Made by a program: the position numbers and the translations under genes. The notes below the pieces were generated by a model that was given only the letters and a program-made list of their open reading frames with translations, made no database searches and was not told the origin of the DNA. Positions 37,490 through 46,242 of a stretch of 64,000 nt of DNA are shown one piece after another; within the stretch, counting starts at the first letter, position 1; each line of letters starts with the position of its first letter. Origin of the DNA: Xylanibacter ruminicola (GTDB lineage Bacteria > Bacteroidota > Bacteroidia > Bacteroidales > Bacteroidaceae); the NCBI GenBank assembly GCA_015060625.1, contig SUYC01000004.1:204653-268652 (forward strand), in the 5' to 3' direction.

Positions 37490-39010
37490 TTACATTACAC
37501 CAATTGACTCCAAGATTGTACCAGCTGCAGGCGAAATCATATCGCTCACCCAGAATGGGAACGAACCCAGACCAGCCACGCAGAAAATCAGACAGATCAC
37601 AGCCACGCGCTCATCCCATGAAGCATCGGTGAGCTCCAGGAAGTGCTTGTTCTCCACCTCACCATACAGAATCTTACCAACCACACGCAGGATGTAAACC
37701 GCTGTTACAACGATTGACATACAAGCGATGATGGTAGCCACCATACGGAACGAAGTGTTGGGGTCGCCGCTCAGTGGGTGAGCACCGAACGAACCAACAA
37801 AGATGGTCATCTCAGCAATGAATCCCGAGAAACCAGGCAGTCCGAGGTTAGCCAAACCGGCAATCACATACCCCACAGCCAGGAAAGGCATAATCTTCAT
37901 CAGTCCAGCCAGCTCGCGGATATCACGAGTGTGTGTACGACCGTAGATCATACCAATCAGTGCGAAGAACAGGGCTGTCATTAATCCGTGCGACAGCATC
38001 TGCAGAACAGCACCAGTCACAGCTGTCTGACTCATCATCAGCAGGGCGAAGAGCACCAGTCCGCAGTGCGAAACCGAAGAGTAAGCATTGATATACTTCA
38101 GGTCGGTCTGTACGCAGGCACTCAGGGCACCATATACCACCGAGATGGTTGTGAGGATGAGGAAGATCCATGAGAGATCCTGAGCAGCCTCAGGCAACAG
38201 ATACATAGCCACACGGAAGCAGCCGTAACCTCCCAGCTTCATCAGTACACCAGCGTGCAGCATCGAAACAGCTGTAGGTGCCGATGCGTGACCGTCAGGG
38301 CTCCATGTGTGGAATGGGAACAGCGCACCCAGCACACCGAATCCGATGAAGATGAATGGGAAGAAGATGTTCTGGATATGACCAGGAATGCAGTGGTTAG
38401 CAGCAATCGTGGTCAGCTCGAAGGTGTAGTTACCACTATAGATACCGTTGAAGTAGTAGATACCCAGCAGTCCCAGAATCAGCAGTGCCGATCCACCCAT
38501 CAGCATCAGGGTGAGCTTCATGGCCGAATACTCCTTGCGACCAGAACCCCACACACCAATCAACAGGTACATAGGAATCAGTGCCACCTCGTAGAACATA
38601 AACATAGTAAACAGGTCGGTAGAGATAAAGAAGCCATACACACCTGTCGAGAGCAGGGTGAACCAGAGGAAGTACTCTTTGGTGAGTGGCTTCAGCTGCC
38701 ATGAGGCAAAGGTACCGGTAAACACGATGATGCTCGAAAGCAGCAGCATCACTACCGAGATACCGTCAACACCAACGCTGTAAGCGATATTCAGCGACTT
38801 AAACCAAGGTGTGCTATAGGTAAGCAGCATCTCGGCAGTATTACCAGCAGCACGCTCCTGAATAAAGTAGATGGTCAACCAAACAGAGAGGGCCAACAGA
38901 CACGAAGCTCCCGTTACCATCACACCACGCACCTGATTCACGTTCTTGGCTAGCCAGAGGCCCACCAGCATCAGGGCTGGAATTATTACGAAAATACTTA
39001 ATATACTCAT
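37490..39010 (-). CDS. nuoM: NADH-quinone oxidoreductase subunit M
   Basis: An antiporter-like proton-pumping subunit. The 506 residues carry the conserved Glu in MFYEVALIPMYLLIGVWG, PFHTWSPDGHASAPTAVSMLHAGVLMKLGGYG and YSSVSHCGLV. It is four bases after nuoL. Confidence 0.96.
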   Translation of the reverse strand: MSILSIFVIIPALMLVGLWLAKNVNQVRGVMVTGASCLLALSVWLTIYFIQERAAGNTAEMLLTYSTPWFKSLNIAYSVGVDGISVVMLLLSSIIVFTGTFASWQLKPLTKEYFLWFTLLSTGVYGFFISTDLFTMFMFYEVALIPMYLLIGVWGSGRKEYSAMKLTLMLMGGSALLILGLLGIYYFNGIYSGNYTFELTTIAANHCIPGHIQNIFFPFIFIGFGVLGALFPFHTWSPDGHASAPTAVSMLHAGVLMKLGGYGCFRVAMYLLPEAAQDLSWIFLILTTISVVYGALSACVQTDLKYINAYSSVSHCGLVLFALLMMSQTAVTGAVLQMLSHGLMTALFFALIGMIYGRTHTRDIRELAGLMKIMPFLAVGYVIAGLANLGLPGFSGFIAEMTIFVGSFGAHPLSGDPNTSFRMVATIIACMSIVVTAVYILRVVGKILYGEVENKHFLELTDASWDERVAVICLIFCVAGLGSFPFWVSDMISPAAGTILESIGVM

Positions 39011-39014
39011 ATTT

Positions 39015-41000
39015 TTAGATGCATAAAAGGATTAATGTCAAAGCAACTGAACCCGTAATGAACCATACAGCATACTGGCGCACGTCGCCGCTCTGCCAGC
39101 TGCGGATACTCTCACCACCCTCGTTAGCGCCCCATGCCAGGAAGTTGAAGGTGCCATCCACTACGTGACGGTCGAACCAGGCAATGGGTGTACAAACCAG
39201 ACGGAAGATGATGCGATGTGTCACATACTGCCAGATTTCGTCCTGATAGAAACGCTTGTAGGCTGCGCGATGCAGCTTGGGGAAGGTTGCATACAGACGA
39301 TCGGCAATAGGCTGCTGCTCACCCTTATAGATATAGGTAGCAAGACAGATGCTCAAGATAGCAATCACTGTAGAGGTGGCTGCAATCTGTGTGTTAAAGT
39401 GGATGGTGTAATCGGTACCAGCAGCACTTACGTAGCTACCGAACGAACCGCCCCAGCCAGCAAAACCACCGATAGTGGTGTAAACACCCACGCCAACGGT
39501 AATCACACAAAGCACAATCAGAGGAATCGTCATGGTGAGAGGAGCCTCGTGTGGTGTATGATGTGCATGAGCCTCCTTGTTCTCAGTACCCCAGAAGATA
39601 CCGTAGTACAAACGGAACATGTAGAAGGCAGTCATGGCAGCGATACCCGTCATAATCCAACCAACCACCGGACTGTACTCCATGCAGGCTGTGATAATCT
39701 CCTCCTTTGAGCTGAAGCCCGAGAAGAAGGGGATACCAGCGATAGCCAGACACGAAATCAGGAAGGTGATATGGGTGATAGGCATATACTTACGCAAGCC
39801 ACCCATCAGCGCCATCTCGTTGCTGTGAACCGCGTGGATGATACATCCGGCACCCAGGAACAGACAAGCCTTGAACATGGCATGTGTAAACAGGTGGAAC
39901 ATACCAGCCATATAACCCAGCTGAGCGTGGTTGTCGAGCACGGCACCATGGTGTCCGGGCAGTGACACACCCAGTGCCACCATCATAAAGGCAATCTGCG
40001 AGATGGTCGAGAAGGCCAGTACACGCTTGATATCGCTCTGGGCGCAAGCCACAGCAGCTGCATAGAAAGCGGTAAACACGCCCACCCAAACCACAATGCT
40101 CATAGCCTGTGGGGCATACTCAATCCACAAGGGGAACATACGTGCAATCTGGAACACACCAGCCACCACCATGGTAGCAGCGTGAATCAGCGCCGACACA
40201 GGTGTAGGACCCTCCATGGCATCTGGCAGCCAGATGTGCAGTGGGAACATTGCACTCTTACCGGCACCACCGATAAACATCAGCACCAGCGCTGTAGGAA
40301 TGATGAAACCACCAGCGGCAACAGCCTTAGTCAGGTTAGCCTCGATGAAAGGTGTTGTACCCTGTCCCATCACGATATCGCCAGCAAACGAGAAGCTGAA
40401 CGAGTCAACGAAGTAACCGAAGGTCAGGATACCTACGAGGAAGAACATATCGGCAAAACGAGTCACGATGAATGCCTTCTTCGAGGCAGCGATGGCGGGC
40501 TTCAATGGGTAGTAGAAACCAATCAGCAGGTACGAGCTCACACCTACCAGCTCCCAGAACATATACATCTGGAAGATGTTGGTGGCCAGCACCAGACCCA
40601 GCATCGACATGGTGAACAGCGAGAGGAAAGCGTAGTAACGCTGGAATCCCTTCTCGCCATGCATATAGCCGAACGAGTAGATATGTACCATCAGCGAAAC
40701 GGTTGAAATCACAATCAGCATCATCACGCTGATAGGATCCAACAGGATACCGAGGTCGAAATGCAGGTTACCCAGAGGCAACCAGGTAAAGTTATAGGGT
40801 ACAAAAGTCTGATACACGCCATCCACACGGTCCATTCCAAAATACTGGAAGGCAGTGAGGTAAGAGAGTATCGTAACCAGTCCCAACGAGCAGGTGCCGA
40901 TCAGTCCGGCCACCTTATGCTGCATCTTCATACCAGCCAGTCCAAGAACGATGAACGACAGCAGTGGCAGAAGCATTATGAAAATTGTGTAACTAAACAT
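39015..41000 (-). CDS. nuoL: NADH-quinone oxidoreductase subunit L
   Basis: The distal antiporter-like subunit with the long lateral helix. The 661 residues carry MFWELVGVSSYLLIGFYY, GKSAMFPLHIWLPDAMEGPTPVSALIHAATMV, FSTISQIAFMMVALG and a C-terminal amphipathic stretch before the last membrane helix. A spacer of TTAATTC repeats (41001-41037) separates it from nuoK. Confidence 0.97.
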   Translation of the reverse strand: MFSYTIFIMLLPLLSFIVLGLAGMKMQHKVAGLIGTCSLGLVTILSYLTAFQYFGMDRVDGVYQTFVPYNFTWLPLGNLHFDLGILLDPISVMMLIVISTVSLMVHIYSFGYMHGEKGFQRYYAFLSLFTMSMLGLVLATNIFQMYMFWELVGVSSYLLIGFYYPLKPAIAASKKAFIVTRFADMFFLVGILTFGYFVDSFSFSFAGDIVMGQGTTPFIEANLTKAVAAGGFIIPTALVLMFIGGAGKSAMFPLHIWLPDAMEGPTPVSALIHAATMVVAGVFQIARMFPLWIEYAPQAMSIVVWVGVFTAFYAAAVACAQSDIKRVLAFSTISQIAFMMVALGVSLPGHHGAVLDNHAQLGYMAGMFHLFTHAMFKACLFLGAGCIIHAVHSNEMALMGGLRKYMPITHITFLISCLAIAGIPFFSGFSSKEEIITACMEYSPVVGWIMTGIAAMTAFYMFRLYYGIFWGTENKEAHAHHTPHEAPLTMTIPLIVLCVITVGVGVYTTIGGFAGWGGSFGSYVSAAGTDYTIHFNTQIAATSTVIAILSICLATYIYKGEQQPIADRLYATFPKLHRAAYKRFYQDEIWQYVTHRIIFRLVCTPIAWFDRHVVDGTFNFLAWGANEGGESIRSWQSGDVRQYAVWFITGSVALTLILLCI

Positions 41001-41037
41001 AATTTCTTAATTCTTAATTCTTAACTTTTAACTACTA
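41001..41037. repeat. Spacer repeat at the nuoK-nuoL junction
   Basis: Near-tandem TTCTTAA/TTAATTC units directly upstream of the nuoL ATG on its coding strand. Confidence 0.65.
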
Positions 41038-41346
41038 CTATCGTTTCATATTCTGGATAGCCTCAACACTATCACTCTTGAACTTGCGATACACATTGAT
41101 GATGATAGCGATAGCCACAGCGCTTTCAGCCGCAGCCACACCAATCACGAAGAGTGTCATGAACATACCCTCCATACCGTTTGGATAGAGCAAGCGGTTG
41201 ATGGCGGCAAAGTTGATATCAACGGCGTTGAGCACCAGCTCCACCGAGATGAGCATGGCAATCAGGTTGCGACGCGTGGTGAAGCCATACACACCGATAA
41301 AGAACAACAGGGCACTCAGTGCGAAATAACATTCTACTGGAATCAT
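41038..41346 (-). CDS. nuoK: NADH-quinone oxidoreductase subunit K
   Basis: 102 residues with three transmembrane helices and the two conserved membrane Glu residues (SVELVLNAVD and AAAESAVAIAI). The MrpC-like subunit links the quinone end to the pumps. Its start overlaps the nuoJ stop by four bases (ATGA). Confidence 0.95.
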   Translation of the reverse strand: MIPVECYFALSALLFFIGVYGFTTRRNLIAMLISVELVLNAVDINFAAINRLLYPNGMEGMFMTLFVIGVAAAESAVAIAIIINVYRKFKSDSVEAIQNMKR

Positions 41347-41858
41347 GCTTTATCCTCCTTTCTTGCTACAACCAAGCCACCGATGATACATGCCAGCAGG
41401 AATACTGAGATGAACTCGAAAGGCAGTACATACTGATATTTACCCGAACCAACGAGAGCTGTACCAATCTCCTTCATCGGCACCTCTACGCCAGCAATCT
41501 CCTGTGTATAGAAACCGGTCTTAAGCAGAATCAAGCCAACCACCACCAGTCCGGCCAATGCAGCCAGAGCGCCGGTAATCATCTTGCTACTCTTAACACG
41601 TTCCTCCAATCCCTGAAGTGTGCGCTTGCTCACCAGTTGGATGGCAAACACATAGATCATCGTAACGCCACCGGCATATACGCTAATCTGAGCGGCTCCA
41701 AGGAAGGTGTAATCCAGCAGGAAGTAGATACCTGCGACACCAAAGAGCACGAACAACATGAATGTTGCGGCTCGCATAATCTTCGTCGTGGTCACGCACA
41801 TCAGCGCCGAAGCGATGATGAAGACCGCGAGAATGATAAACATAACTGTATTACCCAT
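41343..41858 (-). CDS. nuoJ: NADH-quinone oxidoreductase subunit J
   Basis: 171 residues with five transmembrane helices, including the conserved YAGGVTMIYVFAIQL segment (helix 3, with its pi-bulge). It is six bases after nuoI and overlaps nuoK by four. Confidence 0.95.
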   Translation of the reverse strand: MGNTVMFIILAVFIIASALMCVTTTKIMRAATFMLFVLFGVAGIYFLLDYTFLGAAQISVYAGGVTMIYVFAIQLVSKRTLQGLEERVKSSKMITGALAALAGLVVVGLILLKTGFYTQEIAGVEVPMKEIGTALVGSGKYQYVLPFEFISVFLLACIIGGLVVARKEDKA

Positions 41859-41864
41859 AATGCG

Positions 41865-42410
41865 TTACTTGGTTTTAGTGTTAAACTTACCGACCTGCCA
41901 CTCAGCTCCACCGTTGATGAGGTTAGGCAGCGATCCACCCTGGTAAACCTCCTTGTTCAGGTGGAGCACCAGACGCGAGCGGTCGAACACAGCGTTCTCA
42001 AAGTCGTTTGTAAACTCGATGGCATCAAAGTTGCAGGCATTGGTACAAAGCTGGCAGAACATGCAGTCGCCCAGGTCGTACGCATAATCATCGAGTACCT
42101 TCTTTTTCTTACCTGTCTCAGGATCCTCAGCCATGTGTGCTGTAATCTTGATGGTTCCGTTAGGACAGGCTTTTTCGCACAATGTGCAAGCCGTACACTT
42201 GTAGCTACCGTCTTCGTTGCGCTTAAAGGTCAAGCGTCCACGATGACGTTTCGATACGTGCAGTGTGGTCTTGCGGTTTTCGGGATACTGCTCTGTTGAC
42301 TTATTGGTGAAGAAATCCTTGAAATACTCCTTCCAAGTTGTCTTCATACCAGTAGTCAAAGTCTTCAGGCCATGCCCGATTTCTCCGAAATATGTTTTGT
42401 TATCTTCCAT
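41865..42410 (-). CDS. nuoI: NADH-quinone oxidoreductase subunit I
   Basis: A peripheral-arm ferredoxin-like subunit, 181 residues, with two 4Fe-4S motifs (CTACTLCEKACPNG and CMFCQLCTNACNFDAI) that carry clusters N6a and N6b. It passes electrons to NuoB. It is nine bases after nuoH. Confidence 0.96.
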   Translation of the reverse strand: MEDNKTYFGEIGHGLKTLTTGMKTTWKEYFKDFFTNKSTEQYPENRKTTLHVSKRHRGRLTFKRNEDGSYKCTACTLCEKACPNGTIKITAHMAEDPETGKKKKVLDDYAYDLGDCMFCQLCTNACNFDAIEFTNDFENAVFDRSRLVLHLNKEVYQGGSLPNLINGGAEWQVGKFNTKTK

Positions 42411-42419
42411 TGCTATACC

Positions 42420-43508
42420 TTATTTAATATAGAGGCCCAGGGCCACCACAACAGTCATCAATACCAGGTTAATCAGTCCCAGAGGCATCAAGTACTTCCA
42501 CTCCAGCTTCAGAATCTGGTCGATACGCAGGCGTGGGAAAGTCCACTTCACCCACATCAGCAGCCAAACCACCAGCAGGGTTTTGCCGAAGAACCAAACG
42601 ATACCGGGGATGTAGTTCATCACGGTATCAAAAGCCTCCACGCCGATGTTGATAGGCGCCCAGCCACCCAGGAAAACAGCCGAAGCCAGACCTGCGATGA
42701 TAAAGAGGTTCAGGAACTCAGCCAGGTAGAAGAAGCCGAAGCCCATACCCGAATACTCGGTATGGTGTCCGGCAGTCAGCTCACTCTCAGCCTCAGCCAT
42801 ATCAAACGGGCCACGGTTAGCCTCGGCGTTACCGGCAATCAGGAACACCACGAAGGCAATCAGGGCAGGGATATGCCCCTGGAAAATCAGCCACTTGAAA
42901 GCACCTGTCTGTGCCTCCACGATACCACTCATCTGCATGGTACCAGTCAGCACCACAGCAGCAATCAGACAGAGGCAGAGCGACATCTCGTACGAGATTA
43001 TCTGAACAGCCGCACGCATGGCCGAAACCACCGAGTACTTGTTGTTCGATGCCCAACCAGCCAGGAAGATACCAACCACGCCTATCGACGAGATGGCTGT
43101 TACCAGGAAGATACCTACATTAAAGTCGAGCACATGAGCACCATTGTTCCAGGGCAGGAAGCTGAAAGTACCTACCGAGGCAATGATCACCAGCAAAGGA
43201 GCCACTGCATAGAGCAACTTATCTGCACGATCCACGAAGAAGATCTCCTTGACGAGCATCTTCAGCACATCGGCAAAGATCTGCAGTGTTCCGTGGAAAC
43301 CCACACGTGTAGGTCCCAGTCGGCACTGGAAGTAAGCGCAAACCCAGCGCTCCATCATAATCATCAGCATGGCAATCAGCGCATATCCAACCAGGATACC
43401 AGCGCCAACCAGCACGCATTCAATCAATATCGACCAGAAATCTCCTAAACCGAGAGTCTCGCGCAGGAGAGCGTCGAACCATGTTGTAAATATAGAAAAG
43501 TCGAACAT
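42420..43508 (-). CDS. nuoH: NADH-quinone oxidoreductase subunit H
   Basis: The membrane subunit that forms the quinone-binding channel with NuoB and NuoD. The 362 residues make eight or more helices with ERWVCAYFQCRLGPTRVGFHG, GNAEANRGPFDMAEAESELTAGHHTEYSG and FPRLRIDQIL. A spacer of TTCAATT repeats (43509-43545) separates it from nuoCD. Confidence 0.96.
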   Translation of the reverse strand: MFDFSIFTTWFDALLRETLGLGDFWSILIECVLVGAGILVGYALIAMLMIMMERWVCAYFQCRLGPTRVGFHGTLQIFADVLKMLVKEIFFVDRADKLLYAVAPLLVIIASVGTFSFLPWNNGAHVLDFNVGIFLVTAISSIGVVGIFLAGWASNNKYSVVSAMRAAVQIISYEMSLCLCLIAAVVLTGTMQMSGIVEAQTGAFKWLIFQGHIPALIAFVVFLIAGNAEANRGPFDMAEAESELTAGHHTEYSGMGFGFFYLAEFLNLFIIAGLASAVFLGGWAPINIGVEAFDTVMNYIPGIVWFFGKTLLVVWLLMWVKWTFPRLRIDQILKLEWKYLMPLGLINLVLMTVVVALGLYIK

Positions 43509-43545
43509 AAATACTTCAATCTTTCAATTTTTCAATTCTTCATTT
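43509..43545. repeat. Spacer repeat at the nuoCD-nuoH junction
   Basis: Near-tandem TTTCAATT/TTCAATC units upstream of the nuoH ATG. It is the same family as the repeat inside the nuoB 3' end (45131-45172). Confidence 0.7.
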
Positions 43546-43552
43546 TTTCCGA

Positions 43553-45115
43553 CTATCGGTCGATATCAGGAATCACAACGTCAATAGCAGCACAAGTGGC
43601 AATCAGGTCGGCAATCTTCTGTCCACGCAACATGGGGTCGAAGGCACCCACCAGCGAGAGTCCCATGGGTCGCATCTTCATGCGGTAAGGACTCTTATCG
43701 CCACGAGAGTCGAGATAAACACCAAACTCACCGGCCACGCCCTCAACCGAGTAGTACCACTGTCCCTCGGGCACCTTGATGATAGGCTTCTGCTTCACGT
43801 AGAAGTCACCCTCAGGGATATTGTCGATGAGTTGCTCGATGATATTCAAGCTCTGGTACATCTCGTTGATGTGTACCAGGTAGCGGTCCATAGAGTCACA
43901 ACCAGTCAGTATGCACTGCTCCCACTCCACCTTGTCGTACATATCGTATGGGTGGTTCTTACGCACATCACTCTTCCAACCCGAAGCACGTCCGGCAGGA
44001 CCAGTCACTGCATATGAGATACAGTCTTCCTTGCTCATTGGTCCGCACTTCTCCAGTCGGTTGTGTGTAATCACGTTGTCACCAAACACATCCATGTACT
44101 CCTGAATCATGGGTCGCAGGTACTTCACCAGTGCCTTCACGTTCTGTACAAAGTTAGGATCGATGTCGTCCTGCAGTCCACCTATTCTATAATAATTCTG
44201 GATCAGACGTCCACCGGTGGTCTCCTCCATACAGTTCAGCACATGCTCACGGTCGCGCATGCCATACAGGAAGGCAGTCAGGGCGCCCAGGTCTTGAGCC
44301 ACACACGAGGTGTACAGCAAGTGCGAATCCAGACGCTGCAACTCGTCCATGATGGTACGGATATACTTGATACGGTCGGTGAGCTCCACGCCCATGGCCT
44401 CTTCAATCACACCTACCAGTGCATGACGGTGCTGCATGGCACCCAGATAGTTCAGACGGTCGGTCAGTGCCAGTGTCTGAGGATAAGTCATTCCCTCCCA
44501 CATCTTCTCGATACCACGATGGATATAACCAAAGTGTGGATAGATGCGCTTCACGGTCTCACCGTCGAGTACTGTCTGCAAGCGCAGCACACCATGGGTA
44601 GCAGGGTGCTGAGGACCGATGTTAATCACATAGTCGTCGGCCTCAAACAGTTTGTTCTGCTTGCACTGCAGCTTACCCTCCTTGTCCAGATAGTACTCCA
44701 GACCGTAGTCAGGCTCTACATCATCCTCCAGGGTGTACTTATCGTTAAACTCCCAGTCCTTACGGAAGGGATGTCCCTTAAAGTCGGTACGCAGGAACAA
44801 GCGGCGCATATCATGATGCCCCAGGAACACGATGCCGAAGAAATCGTACACCTCGCGCTCCAGCAGCTCAGCCACTCTCCAGATGTCAGAAACGGTAGGG
44901 ATATAAGGCGTATCGTTCTGTGTCTGTGCAATCTGCTTCACAGCGCAACGCTCGTGGGTGTTGGTATTCTCCAGGATATACACACAACCCAGTCCCTCTT
45001 CACCGAAGTCCTCACCTACAATGGTCACAAGATAGTCGAAACCTTTCTTGCTCTTCAAGTTCAGCATCTCCGAGGCGAACTTCTCAAAATCGAATGATAC
45101 AAATTCTAATTTCAT
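43553..45115 (-). CDS. nuoCD: NADH-quinone oxidoreductase fused subunits C and D
   Basis: 520 residues. An N-terminal NuoC domain (about 1-125, REVYDFFGIVFLGHHDMRRLFL) is fused to NuoD (about 140-520, VINIGPQHPATHGVLRLQ, GYIHRGIEKMWEG, GLQDDIDPNF). NuoD holds the His and Tyr side of the quinone site. The C-D fusion also occurs in enterobacteria. Its start overlaps the nuoB stop by four bases. Confidence 0.96.
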   Translation of the reverse strand: MKLEFVSFDFEKFASEMLNLKSKKGFDYLVTIVGEDFGEEGLGCVYILENTNTHERCAVKQIAQTQNDTPYIPTVSDIWRVAELLEREVYDFFGIVFLGHHDMRRLFLRTDFKGHPFRKDWEFNDKYTLEDDVEPDYGLEYYLDKEGKLQCKQNKLFEADDYVINIGPQHPATHGVLRLQTVLDGETVKRIYPHFGYIHRGIEKMWEGMTYPQTLALTDRLNYLGAMQHRHALVGVIEEAMGVELTDRIKYIRTIMDELQRLDSHLLYTSCVAQDLGALTAFLYGMRDREHVLNCMEETTGGRLIQNYYRIGGLQDDIDPNFVQNVKALVKYLRPMIQEYMDVFGDNVITHNRLEKCGPMSKEDCISYAVTGPAGRASGWKSDVRKNHPYDMYDKVEWEQCILTGCDSMDRYLVHINEMYQSLNIIEQLIDNIPEGDFYVKQKPIIKVPEGQWYYSVEGVAGEFGVYLDSRGDKSPYRMKMRPMGLSLVGAFDPMLRGQKIADLIATCAAIDVVIPDIDR

Positions 45116-45849
45116 GCTTTGTCCTCCCCGTTCTTCAATTCTTCAACTTTTGAACTCTTCAATTCTTCCACAAATTCCTGTGGCACGTCTGTCACCACGA
45201 TGGGCTCTCGGCGATGATCGCCCAGGTTGTTACGGAAGGTCAACTCCTCGTTCGAAACACCCAGCTCACGCTCCTCAGCGTTCTGCTTGTGGTTTGCGCC
45301 ACCGAAGAATTTCTCTACCTTAACCTTACGCTGCAGCTGCATCATACCATACATGATAGCCTCGGGACGTGGGGGACAGCCAGGGATAAACACATCCACA
45401 GGCACAATCTCCTCGATACCCTTTACCACGTGGTAGCTCGACTTGAACGGACCGCCGCTGATAGCGCAGCCACCAACAGCCACCACATACTTAGGCTCAG
45501 CCATCTGGTCGTACAAACGCTTCAGGGCTGGGGCCATCTTGTGGGTGATGGTACCTGCACACATAATCAGGTCGGCCTGTCGTGGTGAGTTACGTGTCAC
45601 CTCGAAACCAAATCGGGCGAAGTCGTAACGCGAGCAACCGCAAGCCATAAATTCAATACCACAGCACGATGTAGCAAAAGTGAGTGACCACAGTGAGTTA
45701 CTACGTCCCCAGTTAATCAACTGGTCAAGCGAACCTGTAACCACGTTTACGCCACCCTCATGCAGCTCGTCGATAATCTTCTCCAACGACTCGTTGTCGT
45801 TCCACTCCTCGTAAGGAATGCTCTTGATGTGGGGCTTTCTTACTTCCAT
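45112..45849 (-). CDS. nuoB: NADH-quinone oxidoreductase subunit B
   Basis: Carries the terminal 4Fe-4S cluster N2. The 245 residues have all ligands: the vicinal Cys pair in FATSCCGIEFMACG, the Cys of VGGCAISGG and of FIPGCPPRPEAIMYG. The C-terminal tail beyond about residue 175 is longer than usual and ends in EELKSSKVEELKNGEDKA, encoded by TTGAAGAA-type repeats that also occur in junction spacers of the same operon. It overlaps nuoA by ten bases. Confidence 0.95.
   Translation of the reverse strand: MEVRKPHIKSIPYEEWNDNESLEKIIDELHEGGVNVVTGSLDQLINWGRSNSLWSLTFATSCCGIEFMACGCSRYDFARFGFEVTRNSPRQADLIMCAGTITHKMAPALKRLYDQMAEPKYVVAVGGCAISGGPFKSSYHVVKGIEEIVPVDVFIPGCPPRPEAIMYGMMQLQRKVKVEKFFGGANHKQNAEERELGVSNEELTFRNNLGDHRREPIVVTDVPQEFVEELKSSKVEELKNGEDKA
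45131..45172. repeat. Short repeat forming the C-terminal codons of nuoB
   Basis: TTCTTCAATT/CTTCAACTTT copies on the plus strand encode the VEELKSSKVEELKN tail. It belongs to the junction-spacer repeat family but is read as protein. Confidence 0.65.
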
Positions 45850-46190
45850 TCGAGATCTCCTTTCCGCCAGGCATAAGCCAAGCCTAATACCAGAACTACT
45901 AAGAAGAAGCCGATGCTAAGCAGAGCCATTGCGCCGAACTCCTTCACTACCACAGCCCATGGATACAGAAACACCGTTTCCACATCAAACATGAGGAACA
46001 AGATGGCAAAGAGATAGAAACCTACCGAAACAGGCAACCATGAGCTGCCGCGGGTAGGAATACCGCTCTCATACGGCTCACCCTTGACCTTCGCGTAGGA
46101 CCTTGGTCCCAACAGCTTGGCCATCACGTAAGCCGCTACCACCAATGTAATAGCCGTCACCAAGACGGTAATTAACAAAGTAAAGTTCAT
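45840..46190 (-). CDS. nuoA: NADH-quinone oxidoreductase subunit A
   Basis: 116 residues with three transmembrane helices and the conserved loop KVKGEPYESGIPTRGSS (the ESG motif near the quinone site) followed by FLMFDVETVFLYPWA. It is the first gene of the nuo operon. I see no consensus promoter in the 52 bases before it, so it may be read through from the phosphatase gene upstream. Confidence 0.95.
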   Translation of the reverse strand: MNFTLLITVLVTAITLVVAAYVMAKLLGPRSYAKVKGEPYESGIPTRGSSWLPVSVGFYLFAILFLMFDVETVFLYPWAVVVKEFGAMALLSIGFFLVVLVLGLAYAWRKGDLEWK

Positions 46191-46242
46191 AAAAAGCTAA
46201 CTATAATTTTATATTAATGTTTTAATCATTTTTCTCAAGTAG

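Noticed and set aside
42372..43448. 358-codon plus-strand open frame
   Set aside because: Antisense to nuoH and nuoI; its His/Gln/Ser-rich product is the mirror of membrane-protein codons.
44063..45097. 344-codon plus-strand open frame
   Set aside because: Antisense to nuoCD, with no family features.
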